From Dyella solisilvae (lineage in GTDB: Bacteria > Pseudomonadota > Gammaproteobacteria > Xanthomonadales > Rhodanobacteraceae), in contig NZ_QQSY01000005.1 in the NCBI RefSeq assembly GCF_003351225.1, positions 204,741-268,740 of the forward strand: a stretch of 64,000 nt of DNA. The letters are read 5' to 3'. Position 1 is the first letter of the stretch; every line of letters begins with the position of its first letter. Positions 17,809 through 26,056 of this stretch are shown piece after piece. A model generated the notes under the pieces. The model saw nothing but the letters and a program-made list of their open reading frames with translations, was not told the DNA's origin and searched no databases. The position numbers and the translations under genes were made by a program.

Positions 17809-19389
17809 GTGTCGCGCCTCTCTGGCCCAAACCGGTTGTTGCTGACCGGCATGGTTTGCCTCGGCGGTTGCGTCACCGTGGGCCCGGATTTCCACCCGCC
17901 GCACGCCGACCTGAGCGAGCACTGGAGCAGCCCACAGGTCGAACAGGCCACGTCCCAGCGTGCGCAGCCGGACGCCAGCCAGTGGTGGCAGGTGTTCGGC
18001 GACCAGAACCTCGAGCGCCTGATGGCCGAGGCAGACGCCAACAATGCCGACCTGAAGGTGGCAGGACTGCGCGTGCTGGAGGCGCGCGCCCAACTGGGTA
18101 TTGCCGAGAGCGGGCGCTACCCCCAGGTGCAACAGATCGGTGGCCAGGCCCTGTACACCAAGAGCAAGCACTCCGGCAGCGACACGAGCTCAAGCGGCTC
18201 CTGGCAGTACGGCGCGGGTTTCGACATCGGCTGGGAGCTGGACTTCTGGGGTCGCTTCCGGCGCGCCATCGAGTCGGCGGATGCGGCCTATTTCGCCTCG
18301 CAGGCCAATCGCGATGGCGTGCTGGTGCTGCTGCACGCCCAGGTCGCCGACACTTACTACACCATGCGCACGGCCGAGGCACGCCTGCGCATCGCGCGTG
18401 AAAACGCCGTGCTGCAGAAGCGCAGCTTCGAGATCACCGAGCGCCTGTTCAAGGGTGGCGAAACCGACGAACTGGACTTCCAGCAGGCCAAGACCCAATA
18501 CCTGGGCACGCTGAGCAGCATCCCGCAACTGGAAAGCCAGATCATGCTGGCGCAGCACGCGCTGTGCGTACTGATCGGCCGCCCGCCCGGCCCGCTGCCT
18601 GAGCTGGAGGTGCAGGCGGGAAAGGAAGGCGTGATCCCGCTGGTCGATCATGCGGTACTTCAGGATGTGCCGGCCAACCTGCTGCTGCGTCGTCCCGATG
18701 TGCGTTCCGCCGAGCTTTACATGGCGTCGCAATCGGCACTCATCGGCGTGGCCAAGGCGGACCTGTATCCGTCGGTGACCTTGCTGGGCACGCTGGCATG
18801 GAGCGGCAGCTCATCTTCCGGCACGCCCGACTCGCTGCTCAGCGCCAGCTCCATCGCAGGCTCACCGAGCAAGCTGGCCCTCGCGGTCGGTCCCAGCATC
18901 ACCTGGAACGTGTTCGACCACGGCAGGATCATGAATAACGTGCGCGTGCAGGACGCCCGCCTTCAGCAACTGGAGGTCGCCTACCAGAACACCGTGCGCC
19001 AGGCCGCACGCGAGGCTGACGACGCCGCCACCGGACTGCTATCGGCATTGCAAAGCGACACCATCCTGCACGACGCGGAGCAGGCCGCGCACCGCTCGCT
19101 GGCGTTGGCCAACACGCTTTACCGCGAGGGCTACTCGGACTTCCAGCGCGTGCTCGATGCGCAACGCGCACTCTTCGCCCAGCAGGATGCGTACATCGTC
19201 AACCGCAGCAACGCGGTGGGCAGCCTGATCGCCCTCTACAAGGCCATGGGTGGCGGTTGGCATACCGACCAGCCGCTGATTGATCCCGCCACCCGCCAGC
19301 AGATGCAAGAGCGCACCGACTGGGGCGACCTGTTCGATGAGCCGCACGCCCCGTCCGCCAGCATCTCCCAGCCCAAGGGCCAACCCTGA
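17809..19389 (+). CDS. Outer-membrane efflux lipoprotein (NodT/OprM-type TolC relative)
   Basis: 526 residues from a GTG start. A lipoprotein signal ends at C21 (MVCLGGC) and is followed by VTVGPDFHPP, the usual opening of NodT-family outer-membrane factors. Two OEP repeats of alternating helices and beta strands follow, with RRPDVRSAE in the second. The protein trimerises into an outer-membrane/periplasmic channel for drugs or metabolites. It overlaps the next gene by one base (TGATG), so translation with the HlyD-type subunit is coupled. The C-terminus has a Ser/Pro-rich tail. Together with the next two genes it forms an FUSC/DUF2955-type efflux system. Confidence 0.92.
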   Translation: MSRLSGPNRLLLTGMVCLGGCVTVGPDFHPPHADLSEHWSSPQVEQATSQRAQPDASQWWQVFGDQNLERLMAEADANNADLKVAGLRVLEARAQLGIAESGRYPQVQQIGGQALYTKSKHSGSDTSSSGSWQYGAGFDIGWELDFWGRFRRAIESADAAYFASQANRDGVLVLLHAQVADTYYTMRTAEARLRIARENAVLQKRSFEITERLFKGGETDELDFQQAKTQYLGTLSSIPQLESQIMLAQHALCVLIGRPPGPLPELEVQAGKEGVIPLVDHAVLQDVPANLLLRRPDVRSAELYMASQSALIGVAKADLYPSVTLLGTLAWSGSSSSGTPDSLLSASSIAGSPSKLALAVGPSITWNVFDHGRIMNNVRVQDARLQQLEVAYQNTVRQAAREADDAATGLLSALQSDTILHDAEQAAHRSLALANTLYREGYSDFQRVLDAQRALFAQQDAYIVNRSNAVGSLIALYKAMGGGWHTDQPLIDPATRQQMQERTDWGDLFDEPHAPSASISQPKGQP

Positions 19390-20510
19390 TGAGCGACGCA
19401 CCCTCGCCCGCCCCGAGCGCGGCGCCCACGCCTCCCGCTGCCGAGCCTTCGGGCAAGGGCGTGAAGTGGACGCTGATCCTGATCGGCGTGAGCCTGCTGT
19501 GGTACCTGCTCGCCGACCGCTACACGCCCTACACGCAACAAGCGCGCGTGCAGGCCTTCGTCATCCCAGTGGCGGCGGAAGTCTCGGGCCGCGTCACCCG
19601 CGTACTCGCTCGCAACAACCAGGAGGTCAAGGCAGGCGAGGTGCTGTTCGAAGTGGATGCGGAACCGTACCGGATCGCCTTGGCCAGCGCGCGCGCCAAC
19701 CTGGAAACGACGCGCCGCCAGATCGGCGCGAACACGGCGGGCATCGATTCCGCGGAAGCCAAGCTGCGCGCCGCCAACGCCAACGAGGTCAAGGCCCGCC
19801 AGGACAGTGATCGTCTCGAACGACTCTATAGCGAGGACCAGGGCACGATCTCGCTGCGACGCCTGGAAGTTGCGCGGGCCGCCCACGACGAAGCCACCAG
19901 TCAGGTCAGCGCCGCCCAGGCCGAAGTGGAACGCGCCCGCGAGCAGCAGGGCGGCAGCGATGCGCAGAACGGGCAGTTGCGCAGCGCCACGGCGGCTGTC
20001 GAGAAGGCGGAGCTCGATCTGTCCAATACCCGAATACGCGCGCGCTCGTCGGGACTGGTCACCGATCTGCGCACGGATATTGGACAGTTCGCGGCTGCGG
20101 GCGCCCCGGTGATGACGCTGATCGCCATCCACGACGTCTGGGTGAGCGCGGACATGACCGAGAACAATCTCGGTCATCTGCGCCCCGGCACGCCAGTCGA
20201 GATGGTGCTGGATTCGCGGCCGGGCGAGCTGTTCCGGGGCCGCATACGCAGCATCAGCTACGGCGTCAGCGCAGGCCAGCCCACGCCGCCGGGCTCCCTG
20301 CCCACGGTGCAGAACAGCCGCGACTGGCTGCGGCCGGCGCAACGCTTCCCGGTGATCGTGGAGTTTGCGCCCGACGAAACGGTGCCCACGGGCGATATCC
20401 GTGTCGGCGGGCAAGTCGAAGTGATGGCGTTTCCCACGAGTGGCAACCCGCTCAATCCGCTCGGCCGGGTGTTCCTGCGGGTGATGAGCTGGCTCTCCTA
20501 CGTCTACTGA
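19389..20510 (+). CDS. HlyD-family periplasmic adaptor (membrane fusion protein)
   Basis: 373 residues. One transmembrane helix at about 27-43 anchors it in the inner membrane; then come a biotinyl-lipoyl-like half (VAAEVSGRVTRVLARNNQEVKAG), a long alpha-helical hairpin (about 95-190) and the second lipoyl half/beta-barrel (NTRIRARSSGLVTDLRTDIGQF). This is the EmrA/AaeA layout. It links the inner-membrane DUF2955 subunit to the outer-membrane channel. One-base overlaps with both flanking genes show strict translational coupling and fixed stoichiometry. Confidence 0.93.
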   Translation: MSDAPSPAPSAAPTPPAAEPSGKGVKWTLILIGVSLLWYLLADRYTPYTQQARVQAFVIPVAAEVSGRVTRVLARNNQEVKAGEVLFEVDAEPYRIALASARANLETTRRQIGANTAGIDSAEAKLRAANANEVKARQDSDRLERLYSEDQGTISLRRLEVARAAHDEATSQVSAAQAEVERAREQQGGSDAQNGQLRSATAAVEKAELDLSNTRIRARSSGLVTDLRTDIGQFAAAGAPVMTLIAIHDVWVSADMTENNLGHLRPGTPVEMVLDSRPGELFRGRIRSISYGVSAGQPTPPGSLPTVQNSRDWLRPAQRFPVIVEFAPDETVPTGDIRVGGQVEVMAFPTSGNPLNPLGRVFLRVMSWLSYVY

Positions 20511-21544
20511 TGACAACCCCATCCAGCCAACGAGAGATCCTTGGGCGCCGTGCGCTGCGCATGGGCCTCGGCACGGCGCTGACTTTGGCGATCAGTTTTG
20601 GCATGGACCTGCCGCTGCCGATGGTGGCGCCCGTGTTCGCCGTATTCCTGTTCGCGACACTGCCGCGACCGCTCCCACTCAAGGCAGCGCTGGGGCTACC
20701 GCTGGTGGTCGGGCTCGCCACGGGCAGTGGCCTGCTGCTGGTTCCCCTGCTTCGCTACTACGTCCAGGCCGGTGTGCTGCTGGTGGGGCTGTGCCTGTTC
20801 CTGGCCTTTCGCTACGGCCTGCGCGGCGGCAACAACCTGGTCGCGACCTTCCTGGCCGCCGGCCTGACCATGATCTCCGCTGCAGGCGCCGCCGAGATGC
20901 AACTGGCCATCACCGTGGTAGGGGCCTTGATCAAGGGACTGTTGCTCGCCGTCCTTGTGCTCGCGTTTTGCCACTGGCTTCTACCCGATCCCGCCGGCGC
21001 TCCCAGGGCGGCGGCGAGCCGCAGCTTGTCCAATCGCGAAGCCAGTCGCCTGGCGCTGCGCGCGACGCTAGTCGTGTTGCCTGCGTTCCTGTTCGCGCTG
21101 GCCGATCCAGCCGCCTACATGCCCATCATCATGAAATCGGTGAGCCTCGGACGGCAAAGTTGCACGACCTCAGCACGCGGCGCGGCGCGCGAGCTGCTGG
21201 GCTCCACGCTGCTTGGCGGACTGCTGGCGATCCTGTTCTGGTTCGCACTGAAGTGGTTCGTGAATCTATGGATGTTCTTCCTGTGGATGCTGTTGTTCGG
21301 CCTGGCGGTGGCGCGCAAGCTGTACGGTCTGCGCCCGGGCCGGTACAAGCCCGGCTTCTGGCTCAACACCCTGGTCACCCTGATCATCCTGCTGGGCCAA
21401 TCGGTGCAGGACAGCGTCGCGGGAAAAGACGTCTATACGGCGTTTGCGGTGCGCATGGGGCTGTTCATCGCCGTCACCCTGTATGCGTGCTTCATGCTCC
21501 AGCTACTCGAGGTGAGGCAACGTCTTCCCCAACCAAGCTCCTAG
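20510..21544 (+). CDS. DUF2955 inner-membrane efflux subunit (FUSC-like)
   Basis: 344 residues with about 10 hydrophobic helices in two blocks around a short Arg/Ser-rich loop (about 160-180). The N-terminal PMVAPVFAVFLFATLPRPL segment and the position after OMF and HlyD genes match DUF2955 proteins, relatives of the fusaric-acid-resistance (FUSC/AaeB) permeases. It probably energises export of aromatic acids or similar compounds together with the two preceding subunits. Its ATG overlaps the HlyD stop (TGATG). Confidence 0.85.
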   Translation: MTTPSSQREILGRRALRMGLGTALTLAISFGMDLPLPMVAPVFAVFLFATLPRPLPLKAALGLPLVVGLATGSGLLLVPLLRYYVQAGVLLVGLCLFLAFRYGLRGGNNLVATFLAAGLTMISAAGAAEMQLAITVVGALIKGLLLAVLVLAFCHWLLPDPAGAPRAAASRSLSNREASRLALRATLVVLPAFLFALADPAAYMPIIMKSVSLGRQSCTTSARGAARELLGSTLLGGLLAILFWFALKWFVNLWMFFLWMLLFGLAVARKLYGLRPGRYKPGFWLNTLVTLIILLGQSVQDSVAGKDVYTAFAVRMGLFIAVTLYACFMLQLLEVRQRLPQPSS

Positions 21545-21631
21545 CCACCGGCATGCGCACCTGAGCGCCGCCGCATGCATCCGCCCACCACACCGGCGGG
21601 GCCGGCCATATCCGATCGAGAGGTTTCCACC

Positions 21632-22012
21632 ATGGCAAAGACCGCGAAGGAAGGAAAAGTCCGACTGAGAGCTGGCGACGTGCTGTCGGAGTTTTTGGAA
21701 ACGCTCTGGTATCTGGGCGCGATCCTGGCCGGCCTGCTGCTCCTGTTCGCCATCTTGACCGTCGCGATGTACTACTTCGGTGGCCCGGTGGAGACATTGA
21801 ACCGGACACCCACGCACTTTGGTGAAACCATCTACTTCTGCGGTATCACCGCGCTCACCATCGGCTATGGCGACGTCGTGCCGACCACGGCTTTCGGCCG
21901 GCTTGATGCGCTGCTGCTGGGCCTGGATGGTTTGCTGATCACCGGGCTGATCATCGCCGCGGCGGTGCGCGGGGTTCAAGCGGCCTCCCGCGAGATTGAT
22001 CTTCCAGACTAG
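21632..22012 (+). CDS. Two-helix potassium channel protein
   Basis: 126 residues from the ATG at 21632 (AGAGG upstream). Two transmembrane helices (about 27-46 and 86-107) flank a pore loop with the K+ selectivity filter TIGYGD, the KcsA-like ion-channel-2 minimal design that works as a tetramer. No RCK/TrkA-N domain follows, so gating is unknown. It begins 87 nt after the efflux operon in the same direction and may be expressed with it, perhaps for membrane-potential control, but a separate promoter is equally possible. Confidence 0.9.
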   Translation: MAKTAKEGKVRLRAGDVLSEFLETLWYLGAILAGLLLLFAILTVAMYYFGGPVETLNRTPTHFGETIYFCGITALTIGYGDVVPTTAFGRLDALLLGLDGLLITGLIIAAAVRGVQAASREIDLPD

Positions 22013-22091
22013 TGGAAGGCGAACGGCGCACGTCGGCAATCAAAACTGCGCTGCAACCCCATCGCACGGAGGAAGGGTCCCGCGCTCGTTG

Positions 22092-22820
22092 CTAGAGCGA
22101 AGTCGTCAGGCGCGTCAGCCAGTCTGGACTGACGCCCAGCAGCAGCGCCTCGATCCGGCGGTCGAATCCGCTCAGCACCAGCAAGCCGATCAGCACGAAG
22201 CAGCCACCCAGCACGCGCTTGGCCACCATTCCCAACGTCACCAGCGCGCCGCGTGCACGGGTCATGGCGGCGCCGGAGACCGTGCTCAAGACCAGCAGCG
22301 GTAGTCCCGCCCCCAGGCCAAACACCACCATCAGCAGCGCGATCTGGGGTAGATGCCGCCCCTGCGCCGCCAGCGTGGTGGCGGCGCCCAGCGTCGGCCC
22401 CACGCAAGGGCTCCATACCAGGCCCAGCAGCAGGCCGACCGACAACTGGCTGAAGACGCCCCCGCCGCGCACGCCGCCGAGGGCCTGCTGCCCGGTGTTG
22501 CCCACTCGGGCGGTCATCCTCTCGAACACGCGCTGCAAGGGCGGCAGCAGCATGACCAGGCCGAACAGCAGCATGAGCCACGCAGCGATCCGTCGGAATG
22601 TCCGCGGATCGAGCCCTGCCGACGCGCCCACGCTCGCCAGCACCGTACCTGCCAGTGCGAAGGAGAGACTCAGGCCCAGCGCCAGCATCGCCGCGCCCCA
22701 GCGATGCCGCGACATCGCCGATGCCAGCAGGATCGGCAGCAGCGGCAGCACGCAGGGAGAAAGCAGGGTCGCTGCGCCCGCCAGGAATGCCAGCGCAAAC
22801 GTGCCCAGGCCGAAATCCAT
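22092..22820 (-). CDS. CcdA/DsbD-like transmembrane thiol-electron transporter
   Basis: 242 residues, about six transmembrane helices in two pseudo-symmetric halves. The two redox-active cysteines are visible: C23 in LLSPCVLPLLP and C139 in WSPCVGPTLG. CcdA-type proteins carry electrons from cytosolic thioredoxin across the inner membrane to periplasmic thiol proteins. The partner is obvious: the thioredoxin-like gene just upstream overlaps the start (TGATG). Together they could keep periplasmic cysteines, such as those of the nearby bufferin, reduced. Confidence 0.9.
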   Translation of the reverse strand: MDFGLGTFALAFLAGAATLLSPCVLPLLPILLASAMSRHRWGAAMLALGLSLSFALAGTVLASVGASAGLDPRTFRRIAAWLMLLFGLVMLLPPLQRVFERMTARVGNTGQQALGGVRGGGVFSQLSVGLLLGLVWSPCVGPTLGAATTLAAQGRHLPQIALLMVVFGLGAGLPLLVLSTVSGAAMTRARGALVTLGMVAKRVLGGCFVLIGLLVLSGFDRRIEALLLGVSPDWLTRLTTSL

Positions 22821-23206
22821 CAGAGAGCCTGCTCGAGGGTCGCGCGAATCTCCGGCTCAGCCGTTTGCCCGGTCGAGCGGGTCACCTCGTGTCCCTGCCG
22901 GAACACCACGAAGGTGGATTGCTGGGTGACTTTCAACGATCGCTCGAGCGCGGTTTCCGTGTCGAAGTCGGCGACGAAAATGGTCACCGCCTTGAATTTC
23001 GGCTCGCGTGACAGGCGGTCGACGATCGGCTTCTGCGCCCGGCAGATAGGGCACCAGTCAGCATGAAGATAGACCACGACCGGCTTGCCGGCGGCCATGG
23101 CCTGTTGGTACTGCGTGGCGTTGTATGGCGCCTCATCGGCGTGCGCTCGAACGGCCAGCGCCAGCAGCAATGCTCCGATGGCGACGCCGAAGATGTTCGT
23201 GTTCAT
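22820..23206 (-). CDS. Periplasmic thioredoxin-family protein
   Basis: 128 residues with a signal peptide (cleavage probably after A23, AHA-DEAP) and a thioredoxin fold with the catalytic W-C52-P-I-C55 motif. The last codon overlaps the ccdA start (TGATG), so the pair forms a CcdA-thioredoxin relay. WCPIC differs from the WCGPC of cytosolic thioredoxin and WCVPC of CcmG, and resembles thioredoxin_7/SoxW/DsbD-gamma-like proteins. The probable role is reduction of periplasmic thiols. Confidence 0.9.
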   Translation of the reverse strand: MNTNIFGVAIGALLLALAVRAHADEAPYNATQYQQAMAAGKPVVVYLHADWCPICRAQKPIVDRLSREPKFKAVTIFVADFDTETALERSLKVTQQSTFVVFRQGHEVTRSTGQTAEPEIRATLEQAL

Positions 23207-23234
23207 GGCGACCTTTGCTCCCGATGGCGGGCTG

Positions 23235-23744
23235 TCAGTGGGTGATGGCGCGGACCGTGGCGCGTGTGGCCGTCGTCGTGTCGACGGATCGGGGCCGGAT
23301 GCCGAGGGCGCGGGCCACCAGCGTGTCGAGGCTCGCCTTGCCGGGGCCGCACACCAGTAGCCAGAAGAAAATCAGGCTGTAGACGATTTCATCCGCCTCG
23401 ACGTAGTCATCCAGGCCCATCAGGTTGGTCGAGACGACCAGGGTTACGGCCACCGCCATGTTGATCAGCATGGGTATGCACACCAGCCGCGTGAACAGGC
23501 CGAGCATCAGCAACAGGCCGCCGATCAGTTCGGTCCAGGAAGACAAGGTCGCGCTGAACGCGGGATACGGAATACCCCAGCCGACGAAGCGCTGGGTGAA
23601 CCCGCCAAGGTTGTGCACCTTGGCGATGCCCGTCTCCAGCCAGAAGTAGCCGAACACCACGCGTACGACGAGCGGCCCCAGCCAGTCGACGCGGTTGAGG
23701 ATCTCGAGCAGGCGCGAGGCCGTGGTGGCGATGAGCTGACGCAT
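23235..23744 (-). CDS. DoxX family membrane protein
   Basis: 169 residues, four hydrophobic helices, with the DoxX opening VVRVVFGYFWLETGIAKVHNLGGF and WTELIGGLLLMLGLFTR. DoxX proteins are small inner-membrane proteins linked to thiosulfate:quinone oxidation or, more often, to oxidative/thiol stress. They are a frequent fourth member of bufferin operons (bufD). Here it is divergent from bufA and heads the thioredoxin-CcdA operon (28-nt gap), which places it between the two halves of the same probable copper/thiol-stress locus. Confidence 0.88.
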   Translation of the reverse strand: MRQLIATTASRLLEILNRVDWLGPLVVRVVFGYFWLETGIAKVHNLGGFTQRFVGWGIPYPAFSATLSSWTELIGGLLLMLGLFTRLVCIPMLINMAVAVTLVVSTNLMGLDDYVEADEIVYSLIFFWLLVCGPGKASLDTLVARALGIRPRSVDTTTATRATVRAITH

Positions 23745-24024
23745 GGCAGGGCATTCCGTGGTGGGGACGGAACCGCATCATGCGAATCACCTGCGTCGGC
23801 CGCCATGTTCACCCGTCCGCGCTTTCTTGCCGTCCGTCCGGTCCTTCGGCAGGACCGCACGACCGGACGATCGGGCACAAATGCGGGACGCCGGGGGACA
23901 GCCCGCGCCGGCCGCGATGCCGAGAATGTCCCTGTCGGCGCCTGCCGCACCCCGCCAGGCAGGTTTCGACTTTCCCTTTTCCGCGCCGCGATTGCGCGGC
24001 GTCCTGACATGACAGGAGTGATCC

Positions 24025-24303
24025 ATGAAGACCAGCAAACTCAACGGCGCCGCGATGGCGATGATGGTTGCGGGCCTGTTCGCCGCGACGTCGATGACCG
24101 CGACGGCCGGCGACAAGACTGCAAGCGACAGCGCGACCGCCAGCGTGAAATGCGTGAACTCATCCAGCTGCAAGGGACAGGGCTCCTGCAAGCAGGCCAC
24201 CAATGCCTGCAAGGGGCAGAACTCGTGCAAGGGCCAGGGCTTCACCATGCAGAAGACCCAGCAGGATTGCGAGAAGGCCCAGGCCGCGGCGAAAACCTCC
24301 TGA
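24025..24303 (+). CDS. bufA2: BufA2-type bufferin precursor (periplasmic copper-binding RiPP)
   Basis: 92 residues with a strong AGGAG site. The signal peptide ends in TATA-GD (A28). The mature part holds six cysteines (43, 49, 55, 62, 68, 82) in repeats of the SCKGQGSCK/ACKGQNSCKGQGF type, the BufA2 signature. Bufferin cysteines are converted by the MNIO enzyme BufB, with its partner BufC, into thiooxazole groups that bind copper; the product is exported to the periplasm and protects against excess copper. The two next genes are those enzymes. A hairpin separates it from bufB, probably setting higher expression of the precursor. Codon use matches the neighbours. Confidence 0.88.
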   Translation: MKTSKLNGAAMAMMVAGLFAATSMTATAGDKTASDSATASVKCVNSSSCKGQGSCKQATNACKGQNSCKGQGFTMQKTQQDCEKAQAAAKTS

Positions 24304-24315
24304 AACCAGCCCAGC

Positions 24316-24343
24316 GGGGCTTCCGCAACACTGCGGAAGCCCC
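24316..24343 (+). terminator. Strong hairpin between bufferin precursor and processing enzymes (attenuator candidate)
   Basis: GGGGCTTCCGCA, loop ACAC, then TGCGGAAGCCCC form a perfect 12-bp stem 13 nt after the bufA2 stop and 8 nt before the bufB start. There is no T tract. It may cause partial termination or protect the 3' end of a bufA2 transcript, so that the precursor outnumbers its enzymes. It may also mask the bufB ribosome site. Confidence 0.7.
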
Positions 24344-24350
24344 GTCACCC

Positions 24351-25208
24351 ATGACCATGAACAACCCATCCCGCAACCACCCGCTACCGTATCTCGGCTA
24401 CGGCCTCGGCCTGCGCGTCGATCACTATGAATCGCTGATCGATGAACCTGGCGACGTCGAATGGCTGGAAATCGTTTCCGAGAACTATCTGGCGCCCGGT
24501 GGCCGTCCGCTGCGCTGGCTCGAACGATTCCGCGAGCGGTTTCCACTGGTGATGCACGGCGTGTCGATGTCGATCGGCGGCGCCGATCCACTGGACGAGC
24601 GCTACCTCGACCAGCTCGACGCCCTCGCCCGCCGCATCGAACCGGCGTGGATCTCCGACCACCTTTGCTGGACCGGTGTGGGCGGCGTCAACCTGCACGA
24701 CCTGATGCCGCTGCCGTATACCGAAGAGGCGCTCGACCACGTGGTGGCGCGCGTGCAACACGTGCAGGACCGCCTCGGCCGACGCATCCTGCTCGAGAAC
24801 GTATCGAGCTACATCCGCTTCGCCGCCTCGCAGCTGACCGAATGGGAGTTCCTTGCCGCCGTGGCCGAGCGGGCCGACTGCCTGATCCTGCTGGACATCA
24901 ACAACGTCCATGTCAGTGCGCATAACCACGGCTTTTCCGCGCTCGACTACCTCGATGGCATCCCGGCCTCGCGCGTGCAGCAGTTCCACCTCGCCGGCCA
25001 CGAACGGAGCGGTTCGCTGCTGATCGACACGCACGATGCTCCGGTGGTCGACCCGGTGTGGGATCTCTACGTGGAAGCGTTGCGCCGGTTCGGCCGCGTC
25101 TCCACCATGATCGAACGTGACGACCACATCCCTCCGCTGCAGGAGTTGCGGGCCGAACTGGACCATGCCCGCCGGCTCGCTGACACATGGCTGCGGGAGG
25201 CGGCATGA
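24351..25208 (+). CDS. bufB: BufB, MNIO (DUF692) bufferin-modifying oxidase
   Basis: 285 residues from the ATG at 24351 (another at 24357). TIM-barrel DUF692/multinuclear non-heme iron oxidase: LGYGLGLRVDHYE, IVSENYL, HGVSMSIGG, WISDHLCW, RILLENVSSY, LLDINNVHVSAHN, HLAGH and DTHD contain the His/Glu/Asp iron ligands of the family. MNIOs use oxygen and mixed-valent iron to rearrange cysteines; BufB makes thiooxazoles in bufferins. The 4-nt ATGA overlap with bufC shows coupling. The start lies directly behind the hairpin after bufA2. Confidence 0.93.
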   Translation: MTMNNPSRNHPLPYLGYGLGLRVDHYESLIDEPGDVEWLEIVSENYLAPGGRPLRWLERFRERFPLVMHGVSMSIGGADPLDERYLDQLDALARRIEPAWISDHLCWTGVGGVNLHDLMPLPYTEEALDHVVARVQHVQDRLGRRILLENVSSYIRFAASQLTEWEFLAAVAERADCLILLDINNVHVSAHNHGFSALDYLDGIPASRVQQFHLAGHERSGSLLIDTHDAPVVDPVWDLYVEALRRFGRVSTMIERDDHIPPLQELRAELDHARRLADTWLREAA

Positions 25209-25999
25209 GCGACCTGCGTCAGATGCAACTTCAACTGACCAACGCGATGCTGGCCACCGCGTCGCCGCCACTCGATGAGCTGTGCAGCGATCCGATCGCC
25301 GATGGCGCCAGCCGCTTTGCCATCTATCACCGCGGCTACCGTCTGCGCCTGCGTGATGCGCTTGCCACCGAGTTCCCCGGCCTGGCGCTGCTTGCCGGCC
25401 GGCGCTTCCCCGAATTGCTCGACAGCTACACCCAGGCCCACCCGTCCACCCACTACAACATCCGCTGGCACGGCCAGGACCTCGCGCAGCACCTCGCCGA
25501 AGTTCCGCCATGGCGCGAGCGCCCGGTGCTGGCCGAGATGGCCCGGCTGGACTGGGCCATATCCACCGCCTTCGACGCCACCGACGAAGCACTGGTGGAC
25601 CCCACCGAACTCGCGCGGCTGCCCGCCGATGCCTGGGCCGGATTGCGGCTGCGTCCCCTCGGACACGCGCAGCTCGTCGTCTGCCTGAGCAATATCGATG
25701 CGTTCCGGCGAGCCGCTGATCGCGGCGCGTCCCGCCCCGCGCTGCGACGCCTGCGTCGACCGCGTCACCTGCTGGTATGGCGGCCCGGTCTGGACGTCCG
25801 CTATCGGCCGGTCGGCGCCGCCGAACGTCTGGCCCTGGAAGGCGTGTGGCGCGGGGAAACCTTCGCCCAGCTGTGCGAACGCCTGGCCCATCGCTACGGC
25901 GCGCCCAGAGCCCTGCCGCGCATGGCCAGCCTGCTGCACCGGTGGCTGGCCGATGGCCTGATCAGCCATCTTTCCATCCCGACGACAACGCCTGTGTAA
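25205..25999 (+). CDS. bufC: BufC, DUF2063 partner of the bufferin oxidase
   Basis: 264 residues from the ATG at 25205, overlapping the bufB stop by four bases. The N-terminal half matches DUF2063 (older name: putative DNA-binding domain): RFAIYHRGYRLRLRDALATEFPGL, YTQAHPSTHYNIRWHG and LARLDWAISTAFDA. In bufferin systems this protein acts as the recognition partner that presents the precursor to BufB, rather than binding DNA. The C-terminal part (about 180-264) is a less conserved winged-helix-like region. It ends the operon; an AraC regulator starts 57 nt later on the same strand. Confidence 0.9.
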   Translation: MSDLRQMQLQLTNAMLATASPPLDELCSDPIADGASRFAIYHRGYRLRLRDALATEFPGLALLAGRRFPELLDSYTQAHPSTHYNIRWHGQDLAQHLAEVPPWRERPVLAEMARLDWAISTAFDATDEALVDPTELARLPADAWAGLRLRPLGHAQLVVCLSNIDAFRRAADRGASRPALRRLRRPRHLLVWRPGLDVRYRPVGAAERLALEGVWRGETFAQLCERLAHRYGAPRALPRMASLLHRWLADGLISHLSIPTTTPV

Positions 26000-26056
26000 C
26001 CGTGGGCCCACCCGTGGCGAACTGGCCTATAGAGCCCATTCGCCGGAAGGAAGCCC

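Noticed and set aside
25205..25999. DNA-binding protein (older family name of DUF2063)
   Set aside because: The operon position behind bufB makes the bufferin partner role far more likely.
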